From positions 14,341,553 through 14,405,552 of the forward strand of contig NC_059079.1 in the NCBI RefSeq assembly GCF_020497125.1: 64,000 nt of DNA, in the 5' to 3' direction. The stretch comes from Mauremys mutica. Its lineage: Eukaryota > Chordata > Testudines > Geoemydidae. Both the position numbers and the translations under genes were made by a program. The notes beneath the pieces were generated by a model. It searched no databases, was not told the origin of the DNA, and saw only the letters and a program-made list of their open reading frames with translations. Of the stretch, positions 1 to 11,084 are shown piece by piece; position 1 is the stretch's first letter; each line of letters begins with the position of its first letter.

Positions 1-217
1 CGGCTGGAGCCAGCCTCGCCACTGCGCAGCACAGAGCACCGGGTCAGGCTGTGACTCTGCAAGAGCCCTGCCACCCAGAGCATCGCACCGGCAGCACAGT
101 GAGCTGAGGCTCTGGGGGAGGGGGAACAGTGTGGGAGGGGCCAGGGGCTAGCCTTCCAGGCCAGGAGCTCAGGGGCCGGGCAGGAGGGTCCCGCGGGCTG
201 TAGTTTGCCCACCTCTG
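1..217. mobile_element. Right end of a non-autonomous hAT element, left part outside the window
   Basis: The stretch ends in TAGTTTGCCCACCTCTG, which is nearly identical to the right terminus of the complete hAT element at 9971-10594. The preceding ~215 bases also align along that element (the CAGCACAGAGCAC, CCACCCAGAGCAT and GGCTAGCCT blocks). The next eight bases, GAGTAACA at 218-225, are the expected target-site duplication, but its left partner lies outside the window. There is no transposase reading frame. Confidence 0.85.
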
Positions 218-2763
218 GAGTAACATGACCCTGGACTAACTCCAGAGACAGTTTCATAGCCACCAGAAGTGCTATCAGGAAAGTGGTCCAAGAGAACAAG
301 TGTAAGAACCAGCCACCAGGGTTAGGGTTCAGGGAATTGTGGGGTTTGGCATCTGGGCTCTGCACCTGCCAGGAGAGCAGGAGTTCATTCAACCTTTTGA
401 GCAACAGAGAGATGCAGTGCAAAAATGATCTTTAGAACTACATCCATGGGCTTCCGTTTGCTTGCAGCTAGAGATGGTCCTGAGTCACAAAGCTTTAATC
501 TGGATTGGAAGAAACAGTGACCCTGAGACACGGGGAGCTGCTTTATAGCAAGTTTAGTCATGTCTCTGTTAGCCTCTCCTGTCCAACTGTATTTGTTTAT
601 TTTTTATCATTAGGCAGTTGATATCTGGACATATTTGACAGGAAAACATAATATTGAGGGGAAATATCACTTTAGATCCAAGGGCTGCCGTAGTTAAAAA
701 GGTTTTTTCTTAATTGGAAGCGAAAATGCATATTTGACCTTTGTGTGGTGTACAAAAACATAGCTCACACTTAACTGACCAGAAGTGCTGGGTTTATGTC
801 CTAATAAAGACAAGTGCTGCAAAAGGGTCAGCCTTATCTTTTGTATCAAGTGCATAAGTCCATCTACCCTAAAAGAATATCACAGACTAACCAAATTAAG
901 GAATTTATATAGCTAAATTAGACCCTCCAGTTCCCTCCTCTGTAAAAAAAAAATCTATAGTGTCTCATAGTATTTCTAAGGATTTGTAACCAAAACCAAG
1001 GTATATTGTGGATGGGGGAAGAAGGGATCAAAATCTTTGCAGTAATATAAACACAGTGGATAATTATCTTAATACATTACCCAGCAGTAATGAGCACAGT
1101 AAATCAGAAGTGTGTTTTACAGGTCTGTATTCATACTGTCTGGGCTAAAGACGGTTGATTAAGCTAAGTGCACATCTTGGTTTAGATGGATGTTGTTTTT
1201 CTCAAGAAGGGGAGATCTGTAGCAAATGAATGGCTGTTCTTAGAAGGCTTCCTATATAAACTCTATTCCATTGCTGTTCTTCTGTCTCTTTTAGCATGAT
1301 CCTTCAAACCTGTATTGCAAGGCTGGATGACTGTTTCAGGAGGCTGTGTGTTTCTGATAGATTGTATTTTTAATCCTACCTCACTGTAGGAACTCAAGCA
1401 TCAAGTAAGGAAATTGTGGCTGTAGGAAGGTGATAAAACACAGGTGTCAGCTTATTGTACTTCTTGGAGCACTTTGTAATTTCAGGCTAAATTCTCTCTT
1501 TGCTTTCACTGCCGCTACTCTGAATGAAGTTCCTGGATTGGCTCCTGTGCAAGTGATGGGAGAATTTGGCCCTTTGGTGGAACTGGCACACCTGAATGGC
1601 AGCTACTTTAAAAGAAACATGTTAAATAGATAGGCTCAATCTCAAGACCGCTCTGTCGCTGTTGGCTCCATCCTTAGCTGTGCAGTTGAAAGAGAAGCTG
1701 GCTTGGGACTCTGTCTGTTACTTTATGCTGAAAGCAGAATCTTTAGTCTGTTCTAAATATTGGTGAGAAATATCAGTGTGAATTTCTACTGGCCTTTCAT
1801 GAGACACAGGAGCAGGACTACATCTTTCAGATGCTGCCAAACCCAATTTGTAGAGTCTTGAAAAAAACTCACCTTTCAGGGACTGAGTGATGACAACTAA
1901 CTTGATCATCCAATTATTAAGGATTAGCTTGGGACCTTCCCCTTAGCAGACCAGAATCATTATATCTATCCACCTAATGTTGTCACCTCTCATAAAAGTT
2001 ACTCTGCCCAGTGATGGGGTATATTTTCTGCCCACTATTGTACGTGTTGCAAGGAATTCTGAGACAGCAGAGTCCAGATTTAGATTTAGTGCTCCATCTT
2101 TAGTGAGAATTTCCCTGTTTGGAATATGGGGAGATAGTGGTGGAGTAAGCAATTTGAAATTTGTATGCACACTGACTCCATATCTATAGTCTACTCATAA
2201 CCTCTCAAAACAGGTATGTATTACACCGAGTAGGACCACAAAAGACCTGTTCTGAGTGTTGCTGAGCACCTATAATTTCTTCCAACTCAATAGCTCTAAC
2301 CATAGCAGGTGTGTTTAGACAGTTCACTGCCAATGTCACAATAAAGTCGTGTGATGAAGAACAAAAGTAATGTCTGCAGGAAGTTAAATTTTTACAATAT
2401 GCTGTACACGTGGGATTCACATCTATCTGAAGGAGCCACATTGCAATGGAGCTAAGTCATCAGCATTTTTACTGCTTGTCTCACGTCTCACCAGCAGACC
2501 GATGGAAGGAATTCACCCAAACTTCATACGAGGAGTGCACATAACTAAGGGTTTGTTTCTACTAAAATGGCTGAAAAACTGTTTGACAATAGTACTGACT
2601 AGATTTAATTTAAAATTGCAACAAACAAGCCGCTGTGCTGTTTGCTTGTGTTATTTGTGAATTCATCCAGTTAAACTTTTTATAAAATGTCAGATAGCAG
2701 AAAAACTCATCCCCATTCTGTTAAAGTATCTTTATGTGTGTAAATATTCACAAATATAAAACA
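218..2763. other. No recognised feature
   Basis: This is AT-rich single-copy-looking sequence. Short open frames occur at 1430-1633, 1977-2189 and 2205-2441, but none shows a known domain, splice context or start-site context that would support a gene. Confidence 0.5.
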
Positions 2764-2835
2764 GCCAGGTTCTGATCTGCATTATCATGGTGTAAACTTC
2801 TCCAATAGAATTTTTCCAGATTTATGCCACTACAA
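2764..2835. repeat. Old dispersed palindromic repeat fragment
   Basis: The text reads like the interspersed motif 'ccaggttctgatct ... ggtgtaaac ... ccagatttatgcc'. Related wording recurs at 27365-27390 and 61605-61690. It appears to be one half of an old hairpin-type repeat. The family name is not assigned. Confidence 0.35.
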
Positions 2836-3639
2836 AGGAGGTCAGAAGCTAACTTTTAATTTCTGCTCTATGTAGATACAGAAAAGCTGGTAAAGCAAAT
2901 CCGTTTTATTCCCCTGCCATTTTTATGTGCTGAGTACGATCTAGTTAATTTTAGCCAGTGCTGAAATAGTTAATCCTCTTGATAGAGATGTGAAAATCTG
3001 GAACCATTTTAAATCTCAATACCACATACTGCCTTAGGGATCACAGAGTGCTAAAACCTAAGATAAAAAGCCCTGACACAGATTATTGACGGTTTACCTT
3101 TTAATGAGCAGCTTGGATTGATTTTATTTCCCTCCTGGGTTGTTGGCTTTGCCTTGTTTCCACCCATGATGTCATGATTAACAAAACACACACATACACA
3201 AACTGAAGCTTCATAGATGAATAATTGCAAAGCTATGAAAACTAGCATAGGCATTAAAAAGAAACCTATGCCAGAACCTCTTGACCATAAGAACAAGTTG
3301 ACTCATTGACTTCAATGGCTTGATAGTTCTTTTAAAGGAAATGGGCCTAGTCTTAAAAGGAGAGCAGAGGTTGGTTCTTCATTTGTCCTCAGTTTTAAAA
3401 GGATTTTACCTTGGTGCAGCTGGAGAGAGATGTCACAAGAGGGGCAGGTCAATGGAAAACACTCTTGGGGATTTCAGATGTATTTTCCAGTGTTTTTGTT
3501 GAAACAACCTTGCCAACCCAACAGTAAATTAGTGGAACGATTCCCTTCATGCAGTTTAAATCTTAAATTCAAAAGGGGGAGAAAAATCTATAAACACAAA
3601 CTATCACCCAGAGAGCTTTCATATCACCAGTTCTGCTAG
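2836..3639. other. No gene; short CA tract and one CATTGACTTCAATGG palindrome
   Basis: Positions 3184-3202 are CA-rich. The 15-base palindrome CATTGACTTCAATGG at 3304-3318 matches the core of the hairpin repeats found elsewhere in the window. Overlapping open frames at 3320-3639 have no recognisable protein features. Confidence 0.45.
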
Positions 3640-4100
3640 GGCGGTCTGGAAAATGGAAATCCATTCCCTGGAAACATTCGGTGTTCCTTGGAAGCTTTTC
3701 CTACTCTGAATCAGGATGAAAAGTCAAAGTAAAAAAAGGTTTGCAGGAGAGGATTTCCAACGAAATTCCATTTTGGGACAATTTTCCGTCTTGTCTCTTC
3801 CCTGCCTGGAAGATTCTTGTTAATTTCACTGTCTCCCTGCCAGCAGAAAGCAAAGTTGGCAAGAGCCTTCCAAGCAGGCAGCCATTGTTTCCATTTTTCC
3901 AGTGCCAGAAAATTTTGTTTTTCCCCAAAATTTAAATTCTTCCATGGAAAATTTTGTATTTGCGAAGAGAGGGTTTTCCAATGGAATATTCCTGCCCTGC
4001 TCCACTGGCACGGCACCTATTGCTACGGTACGGGCGTGTCCCGTCCTTCAGGGCTGGCTTGGGCAGCTATTAGTCGTCCAGCAGGTTAATTGTTAAAGTC
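3640..4100. repeat. Possible old dispersed repeat rich in GGAAAATTTT-like words
   Basis: The stretch repeatedly uses GGAAAAT, TTTTCC and AAAATTTT on both strands, which produces several overlapping open frames. Similar wording is present near 18940-19080 and 35690-35770. This looks like diverged copies of one interspersed repeat rather than coding sequence. I cannot fix its ends. Confidence 0.35.
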
Positions 4101-4145
4101 CACAAAGGAAGAGGGGGCGGCTCCAATCCCAGCACTGGTGACCCC

Positions 4146-4270
4146 ATTTATTTATTTATTTACGGTGTCGTATTACGGTCCTGCCTGTGAGCACAGTCGT
4201 GAATTAGGACCTTTGTGCTAGGTGCTGTGAAAACGCACAGCAGAACAAACTGCATAGCCCCATTGCGGGT
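4146..4270 (-). repeat. Dispersed repeat of the 'GTGCTAGGTGCTGT' family, reverse orientation
   Basis: It contains TTTGTGCTAGGTGCTGTGAA preceded by a short TTTA tetranucleotide run. The copy at 21070-21195 shares GTGCTAGGTGCTGT in the same orientation. The copies at 4590-4670 and 57065-57180 carry the complementary 'cagcacct(a/t)gcaca' and 'ctacaaaaatacaaataat' text. Four copies in one window support an interspersed repeat. The family name is not assigned. Confidence 0.55.
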
Positions 4271-4589
4271 AGAGGTAGGCAGACTTACCAAATCTCAGGA
4301 TCTGGCCCTGAATATGCTGGTTGAAGGCACTTAGAGCGGCTGCTGGTAGTCCTCTAAGGCAGTGGGTGCTGAAGGACAGCACCACTTCCATCATTGGGGC
4401 AGTTCCAGCAGCCCTGACTATGGATGAACTTTTGTGTCTGCAAAGGACAGGAGGAAGGATTGGAGAGTGTGGAGTTGAGGGGCTCTAGATTTAAAAAGTC
4501 TGCAGGTTTCAGTATTTCCTGGAACTAAAATACTCCCAAGATGATCTTCTCTCTACCATGATGCCCAATTTATAATGGCTTACAAGACT

Positions 4590-4680
4590 GAGTTCCCTGG
4601 GGTAGCGGACTGCCTCTTACTATGTACAGCACCTTGCACAATGGGGCCCTGATCTGATTAGAGCTCACAGTAAACGGATT
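4590..4680 (+). repeat. Dispersed repeat of the 'GTGCTAGGTGCTGT' family, forward orientation
   Basis: The text TATGTACAGCACCTTGCACA followed by ATGGGGCCCTGATCT is the forward reading of the repeat whose reverse copies lie at 4146-4270 and 21070-21195. A poly-T tract and a G-rich stretch (4686-4760) follow and hold nothing recognisable. Confidence 0.55.
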
Positions 4681-4914
4681 TTGGCTTTTTTTTTTTTAAA
4701 TTGCTGCATTGTGTATATATTTGCTTGTTGCATGTTTTCAGGCTTTTGGGGGGTTGGGGGAGGGCTTTCACTTTTTTGGTTTTGTTTTTGGTTTAATTTC
4801 CTGCAGGAGAGCATGATTGGCTCATAGTTGTGCAATCCTCTTCTCTGCACATGACTCAGAGCTAAAGGAAGTTTAAAAGGCTGCTTTTGGTTTGATTTAG
4901 TGTGTTAAAGCTCA

Positions 4915-5375
4915 AGGGTTGGCAGTAGGAAAACCCAGGCCCCCGCGCTTCTCCGGGTTACAACCCAGGGCCCTGGAGCAGGCAGTTCAGGTGTATGACC
5001 CAGGCCAGGGTATCACCCAGCCTACTCCTGGGTTCCCTACCACATCCCTGACTCTCTATGGTGAAGGCCTGGCTAATGGCCCGCAACATGTCCCAAGGGG
5101 TAACAAGAGGTTACCTTCCTCACTCACCAGCTTATGCTCAGGTCTCTCTTCTGCAGTGGCTTGCAGCTCTGAACTGAGCTCACTTCAGGGCAGCGTGGGA
5201 CTCCGACTGGGTCCTGCAGGAGCTACCAGTGCAGGTCTGCTCACGTGCACCCATCACCCTGACTGAGCTGTGCTGCTCCCTTAAGGCACAGCTGGGTGAA
5301 GCCTCCTTCAACCAGAGCTGCTCCTTAACCTCCTGTTCCCCAGTGTGGGGTTTGTAGACCCCAGCACAGCTCCAG
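4915..5375 (-). repeat. Possible LTR-retrotransposon fragment, reverse strand
   Basis: Read on the minus strand, the stretch begins near 5375 with ...GGGGTCTACAAACCCCACAC and runs through GC-rich text without any reading-frame relic. The minus-strand start is shared with the stretch ending near 31176, which reads TGTGACGAGGTATACAAACC. A shared TGTG-like terminus followed by non-coding text suggests an LTR, but I see no second LTR, polypurine tract or gag/pol remnant. The 115-residue open frame at 4919-5266 has no known domain. Confidence 0.35.
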
Positions 5376-6111
5376 AATATCTGTGTACTCACAAGTATTA
5401 GAACGTATCATTCTCCGACCAAATGAGGCATCCAAAAAATGGGAGAATGGGACAAAGGCAAAGAAACCTCATGTTCTGTCACCACCTGAAATTCACCTGG
5501 TGATATGAAATGTACCCAGACAGAGCCAGTAGGGAAAAGACAAGGAGTCTTGTGATGTTAGGGGAGAATTTCTAGCCAAGTAAGCCAGCACAATGTTTGT
5601 TAACGTTAATGTGAGGGAGGGAAAATTTCCTATTACACACACACAAAAACACGCACACACATTGTGCCTTGCAATTGAGCATGTGGAAGTGTTTTTAAAA
5701 CCTTCAAGTCCTCTGTGTATCAGTAGTTAGTGCCAAAACACAAGCAATAGCGTTTATGCCCCATGTTACGTCTCACTGCAGAATTTATCCCAGTCCAGGC
5801 ACAAACAACCACTACCAAAACAACACTGATTTGCACCCACATCATAGCTGGCTCTGGGCCACTCACAAGCCCCTACACAATAACTATAGGTAAATAAATG
5901 CAGTGTCATGCAAATAAGACAGACGACCCCAATTTTTTCAACCACAAACACCGTGGAACTCCCTTACAAATGCGGTCCAGCGATTTTCTGTCACCAGTTG
6001 TATGGTCTGTATTTCAGATAGAAGAACCTAATGAAAGCTGACAGATTTATACTAATTTTTTTTAAATCAGCACTTTCTCTCTGGCTAGGTTAAGCAATAC
6101 AAAGTGAGCTA
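5376..6111. other. No recognised feature apart from a CA-rich tract
   Basis: Positions 5634-5661 form an imperfect CA tract (ACACACACAAAAACACGC...). The rest is AT-rich with no supported gene. Confidence 0.5.
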
Positions 6112-7087
6112 CAGTATCTCCTCACTTAAAGTCATCCCGGTTAAAGTTTAGTTATTAATTCGCAGTCCTATTAGAGAACATGCTCAATTAAAGTTGTGCA
6201 ATGTTCTGTTATAACACCCTCCACCACCCCGCACGCCAGCAGGCCCCACGGATCAGCGTGTCCCCGCTCCATCTCCGTGCCTCTCACCTGCTGCAATCAG
6301 CTGCTTGTGGCATGCAGGAGGCCGGGAGGGAGGAGTGAAGACGCGGCGCGCTCAGGGGAGAGGGCGGAACTGGGCAGGAAGAGTGGGGTGGAGTGGGGGC
6401 GGGAAGAGGTGGGGTCTGGGGCCTTGGGGGAAGGAGTGGAATGGGGGCGGGGCCTGGGACATAGCCGCGGGTCGAGCACCCCCTGGCAGTTTGAAAAGTC
6501 GGCGCTTGTGGCCCCAGAAGCCTATGGCTGTCTCCAGCTCTGCAGGGATCTAGAGGCCCGGTGCCTCTGCGTTGTATATCCCTAGCATACCATGCAACCT
6601 GGCAGATGGGTTCCCTTAGGAGACGACTGGTCTCCCCAGCACCCCGGGGGGTGTTCAGTGACTAACTGGAGCAGGTATTTGTGTGATCTGCTGCTCAGAG
6701 ACAGCAGAGACATCCCCACTGGATGCTGGGGAAGGACGCAGCACAGCGTCCCTTCCTATGTGCTGCCACTTGCCTGCTCTGCCTGGCTCCCGTGTCGAGC
6801 CCAACCCCACAGAGCTTGCACGGGGAGGATGCTACAGGTCTAGGAGTGAGGGTGTTGTTGGCCCACACCCTTCACCAGAGCTCTGAGGCCAGAGGATATT
6901 CACGTACCTAGTCACAGCTGTAAGTCAAACCGCATGTACTGTCTTTTGTCTGGTGAAAAAATTTCCCTGGAACCTAAACCCCGCACTTTTTACAGGAATT
7001 CTTATGGGGAAATTGGATTTGCTTAACATCGTTTCACTTAAAGTCGCATTTTCCAGGAACATAACTACGTTAAGCGAGGCGTTACCG
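6112..7087. mobile_element. Non-autonomous Tigger/pogo-like DNA transposon, 976 bp
   Basis: The left end reads CAGTATCTCCTCACTTAAAG. The reverse complement of the right end reads CGGTAACGCCTCGCTTAACG. This is an imperfect inverted repeat of about 20 bases, and the match continues inwards in patches (TTAAAGT/CTTTAAG). Both ends abut a TA dinucleotide (6110-6111 and 7088-7089), as expected for Tc1/mariner-pogo insertions. The 'CAGT...CCTCxCTTAA' wording resembles Tigger termini. The interior is GC-rich (6230-6480) and carries open frames of 129 and 82 residues with no transposase motif, so it must have been mobilised in trans. The superfamily call rests on termini and TA duplication only. Confidence 0.7.
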
Positions 7088-7586
7088 TATTATGAAACAT
7101 AAGAATGGGAGCGAGAAAATGAATATTTTAACTGTGGCATGTAGATTTTTTAAATGCTGGAAATTGCATATCATCATATGAGACATTTCTGTGGGGGTTA
7201 TTATACATATTTGCACACACAGTCATTTGCAGTTCTGCCTGTAAGATGTACAAACACACACACACAATCCTAAACAATGAGCTGCTGCTGCTGCTGCTCA
7301 ATATAAAGGTCTCGTTGATTTTCATGGGAGCAGGAACTGTCCAATAGAGTCAGGTAATTTTTTATTTTATTTTTTAAAGTATAAGAGCATTTTCACAACT
7401 AATTAGCATTTGCACATGCCACATATTGGCAAAGGTAGTAATGGCAAGTGCAAATGAGTGCACCATCTATTTCAAACTACACCAAGCAGCCAAGCATAAA
7501 AAGGGCTAGGGACGGTTCTAAGCAGAAGCCCTACAATGAAAGAAACAGACTACTGCCAGGAATAACTCTTTTTCCTTATACTCTCT
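7088..7586. repeat. Spacer with short CA and CTG microsatellites
   Basis: A CA tract lies at 7254-7267 and a (CTG)6 run at 7281-7299. The CTG run gives a serine string in a minus-strand frame (7128-7325), which is not evidence of a gene. Confidence 0.6.
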
Positions 7587-7882
7587 GGGTACGTCTACAC
7601 TTACCTGCCGGTTCGACGCGGAGAGTTCGACTTTTTGGAGTTCGAACTATCGCATCTGATCTAGACGCGATAGTTCGAACTCCGGAAGCGCCGCGGTCGA
7701 CTCCGGTACTCCACCTCGGCAGAAGGAGTTGGCGGAGTCGACGGGGGAGCCGCGGAGTTTGACCCCGCCGCGTGTGGACGGGTGAGTTGTTCGAATTAGG
7801 GTACTTCGAATTCAGCTACGCTATTCACGTAGCTGAATTTGCGTACCCTAATTCGAACCCCCTTCTTAGTGTAGACCAGGCC
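7587..7882. mobile_element. Short DNA transposon with GTCTACACT ends and two internal hairpins
   Basis: The left end GGGTACGTCTACACTTA pairs with the reverse complement of the right end, GGCCTGGTCTACACTAAG. Flanking triplets are TCT and TCA, roughly a 3-bp duplication. Inside, 7637-7653 and 7667-7683 form a perfect 17-bp hairpin rich in TTCGAA. 7789-7804 and 7843-7858 form a second perfect 16-bp hairpin enclosing an inner one (7811-7820/7828-7837). CpG density is high, suggesting a fairly young copy. It belongs to the same terminus group as 21611-22442, 54452-54744 and 56511-56792. There is no transposase. Confidence 0.8.
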
Positions 7883-9633
7883 TCAGAGACCAAGACTTGG
7901 AGGTTGGCGCAGCAGCAGCCAGGCCTACCGATCAGTGCAGTAGCAGCCAGTCCAGGAACTGGAGCCAAAGTCAGGAGTCAAGAGCAGGTTTGAAACAAAG
8001 CAAGAGCAGGGTTGGGAGCTGGGCTGGAGCAGGCTATGACCTGCGGAATCTGTCACCACTGTCAGGCAGAGGAGAGTTCCATGCCATGACTGACGCTGGT
8101 CAGAATGAGCAGCTGTTTCTCCCTGCAAGGAACCTGCCCTGAGAGTCATCAGACCAGCTCCTGGTTCTTGGATTGTCTGGGGCTTAGCACAGGAATGACT
8201 CATCACCCCACATATTCTAATAACATTACTTGGTCAATGTTAAGACAAAGCAACTTTCTGTGCTTTAAGGGGGGGCGGGGAAGACAACCGCACATGGCAA
8301 AGGGCAGTTCAATAGCTAAGTCCTCATTTCAGTGCATGGTAGTTAGGGTGACTGTGTACATAATTATGGACACACACCATGCCAACAGTTGCATGCACAC
8401 TTCCCTAAAAATCAGCGCTAGAAGTTTAAAGCATTCAGGATTCTTTATGAAACAATTTGTTTTTTTCAGTCCAAAATTGGTTTTACAGTTTAATATGTGT
8501 ACATACTATGGAGACATCATATGTAAATATTTCATAAATGTACAGTGTGTGGATTTTATATATCCATATACACAGTACATAGATATAGTATGTATATTTC
8601 AGATAACACACACACTAAAGCATACATATGAATATTTTTTCCTAGAAGAACTATCAACACAAGTGGTCCTTTTTTTCTGTATGCCAAATGAAAAGTTATT
8701 TTTAGAGGATATAATTCCCACTTGAATAAATGTAGATTCTAAAGTGCATCTCTGTCATTTGTCATTAATGCTGAGCTGACCATGCATTACCCCAAGATTA
8801 TGCTACATAGTACCTGATTCAATTAAAATACAGCTAGCCCTCTATAATACAGAGTCCACATGATGTTATGAAAGCTTTGGAAAATCTGGTTTTATGTGCT
8901 TCCACGGGGCAAATTCAATGCTATATATGTTGTCAAATTGGACCCTGTGGACTCATTTTAGCACATTGGGTCTGCTGCCTTTTCTCTGTGGTTTAAGGAT
9001 ATGGAGAGCTATGAAGCAGAGGAGATCCTGGACAGTACTTTTTTCTTAAATCAGGGAGTCAGATATTTAAAAAAAAAACAAGCTTATTCCTTAGTTGTAC
9101 AACAATCAATAATACATTCCCATAGGAAGTCACTAGAGCAAAAAGAGGCAATAAATTCCTCTTTCCTCCCATGTATTGCCAGGCAGGATCATGGTCCTAA
9201 CAAGCTAAACTGTGGAAGTATTTTAAACATCAAGAAACATATGGGTCAGGACAAGGTCCTCTTTGTTTAATTAAAACATTTTCTTTATTAATATTCAATT
9301 GCATGTGGCTCACTGCCAGTCAGACAGAGAAGCTACTCCACAACACATCAAAAGGCTCCCTACATGTTCTCTGGAAACCCCTGATACCCAACAAGCAAGA
9401 CAAAGAAATAGACGCTGGAGTTAAGGATGATTCAGGATTCCACGGCTAGGATACATATGGTGGGGGCGGGTGAGAGGAGTTAAAAATTATGAAATGGTGA
9501 ATATAAAACTGTTGCCTGATTCAGCTTGCACAACTCTGTGGACGTGTTAGCAACTACACATTCCCCCCCTTCTTTAGTATTTATCTGCAAAGAGATATTT
9601 TCACAGGTTGGTATTTTCAAAGGCACTTCAGGT
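7883..9633. other. No supported gene; 7886-8190 looks repeat-derived
   Basis: The first 300 bases use phrases such as CAGGAGTCAAGAGCAGG that read like an interspersed repeat, but I cannot name it. The 206-residue open frame at 8105-8725 joins that repeat-like text to AT-rich sequence and shows no domain. 8500-8640 is very AT-rich with TATATA words. Confidence 0.45.
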
Positions 9634-9895
9634 CAGGGGCGGCTCTAGGCATTTTGCCGCCCCAAGCACGGCAGGCAGGATGCCTTCGGCGGCTTGCCTG
9701 AAGAGGGTCTGCTGGTCCTGCGGCTTCGGCGGATGCCTGCAGGAGGTCCGCCAAAGCCGCGGGACCAGCGGACCCTCCGCAGGCAAGCCGCCGAAGGCAG
9801 CCTGCCTGCTGCCCTCGCAGCGACCAGCAGAGCGCCCCCCGCGGCTTGCCGCCCCAGGCACGCGCTTGGCGTGCTGGGGCCTGGAGCCGCCCCTG
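9634..9895. mobile_element. Non-autonomous hAT MITE, 262 bp, perfect 8-bp duplication
   Basis: The element starts CAGGGGCGGCTCTAGGCAT and its right end, reversed, is CAGGGGCGGCTCCAGGCCCC. It is bounded by identical 8-mers CTTCAGGT at 9626-9633 and 9896-9903. The interior is a long GC-rich foldback: GCCTTCGGCGGCTTGCCTG near 9681 is mirrored by CAGGCAAGCCGCCGAAGGC near 9780, with a second nested stem. The open frames on both strands here are artefacts of the foldback. Perfect duplication and strong inverted ends make this one of the most secure calls in the window. Confidence 0.93.
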
Positions 9896-9970
9896 CTTCA
9901 GGTACCAAAGTAAGTGGCTTGATTTTCAAGAGAGCTTAGACCCCTGCTAGTGAACAGCTAGTATCTAAAC

Positions 9971-10594
9971 CAGGGGCGGGCAAACTTTTTGGCCTGAGGC
10001 CACATCAGGTTTCCGAAATTGTATGGAGGCTGTGCCCCCCCTCATCTGACACCCTCCCCCGCTTCTTGCCCCCTGGGACTCCTGCCCCATCCAACTCCCC
10101 CTGTCCCCTGACTGCCCCCAGAACCCCTGCCCCCTTCCGCCCCATCCAACCCCCCCTCCTTCCTGATTGCCCCTACTCCCATTCAACCCCCCTGTTCCCC
10201 ACCCTCTGACCATCCCGACCCCTATCCACACCCCTGCCCCCTGACCACCACCCCGAACTCCTCTGCCTTCTATCTAAACCCCCTGCTCCTTGCCCCATTA
10301 CCACGCTGCCTGGAATACTGGTGGCTGGCGATGCTACAGTCGCACTGCCCAGAGCACCAGGACAGGCAACTGCGCTGCCCGGCGGGAGCCATCCACGGCA
10401 CCGTGCAGCACAGAGCACTGGGACAGGCTGGGATCTGCAGCAGCCCCGCCACCCAGAGCATTGCACTGGCGGCGCAGTGAGCTGAGGCAGCGGGGAAAGG
10501 GGAACAGTGGGGGAGAGACCGGGGGCTAGCCTCCCGAGCCAGGAGCTCAGGGGCTGGGCAGGAGGTCCTGTGGGCCATAGTTTGCCCACCTCTG
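9971..10594. mobile_element. Non-autonomous hAT element, 624 bp, perfect 8-bp duplication
   Basis: The left end CAGGGGCGGGCAAACTTTTT pairs with the reversed right end CAGAGGTGGGCAAACTATGG. Identical 8-mers ATCTAAAC flank it at 9963-9970 and 10595-10602. The first half is C-rich (CCCCTGCCCC-type words). The second half matches the partial copy at 1-217. The 138- and 102-residue minus-strand frames are by-products of the C-rich composition, and no hAT transposase or BED finger is present. Confidence 0.93.
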
Positions 10595-11084
10595 ATCTAA
10601 ACAGTCAAATTTCTATGGGAGTTTGTCCTCTCCCCTACTCCCTTCCCCCCAAGAATAGGTTCTAGGAAGTGAAGATAATAATGGCTACTGAGGCACGACT
10701 AGAAATGATCTGAGGAGAAGAGGAGACAAAAGATGATTTGATACAGAAGTGCAGGATGTACATCATCCTTGAAGAAGTATCTGAGGGAATCTTCTTATGC
10801 ACAAAATGGTACCTGACAGAGCTCATGGCAGAGAAGATCCAAGGATGAGACGTGCATCTAGAGATGCTGATGGAATTAAGACAGGGATTTGAAGGTATAA
10901 TGCAGGAAAGGAGAGAAGATATGATACTTGAGACAACTTAAGATTTACAGACGCATGTTGAACAAAAGAACCTAGAAGGTGGATTGCTACAAGAGAAGGG
11001 TGGTCCATGGAAGAACATGACCACGAGGACAAGGCAGAGGAAGAGACCAGCTAGTGATGGAGAAAATCAAGTCGAGTAACATGT

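Noticed and set aside
8105..8725. 206-residue open reading frame
   Set aside because: It starts in repeat-like text, continues through very AT-rich sequence with TATATA words, and has no domain, signal peptide or splice context. It is most likely chance.
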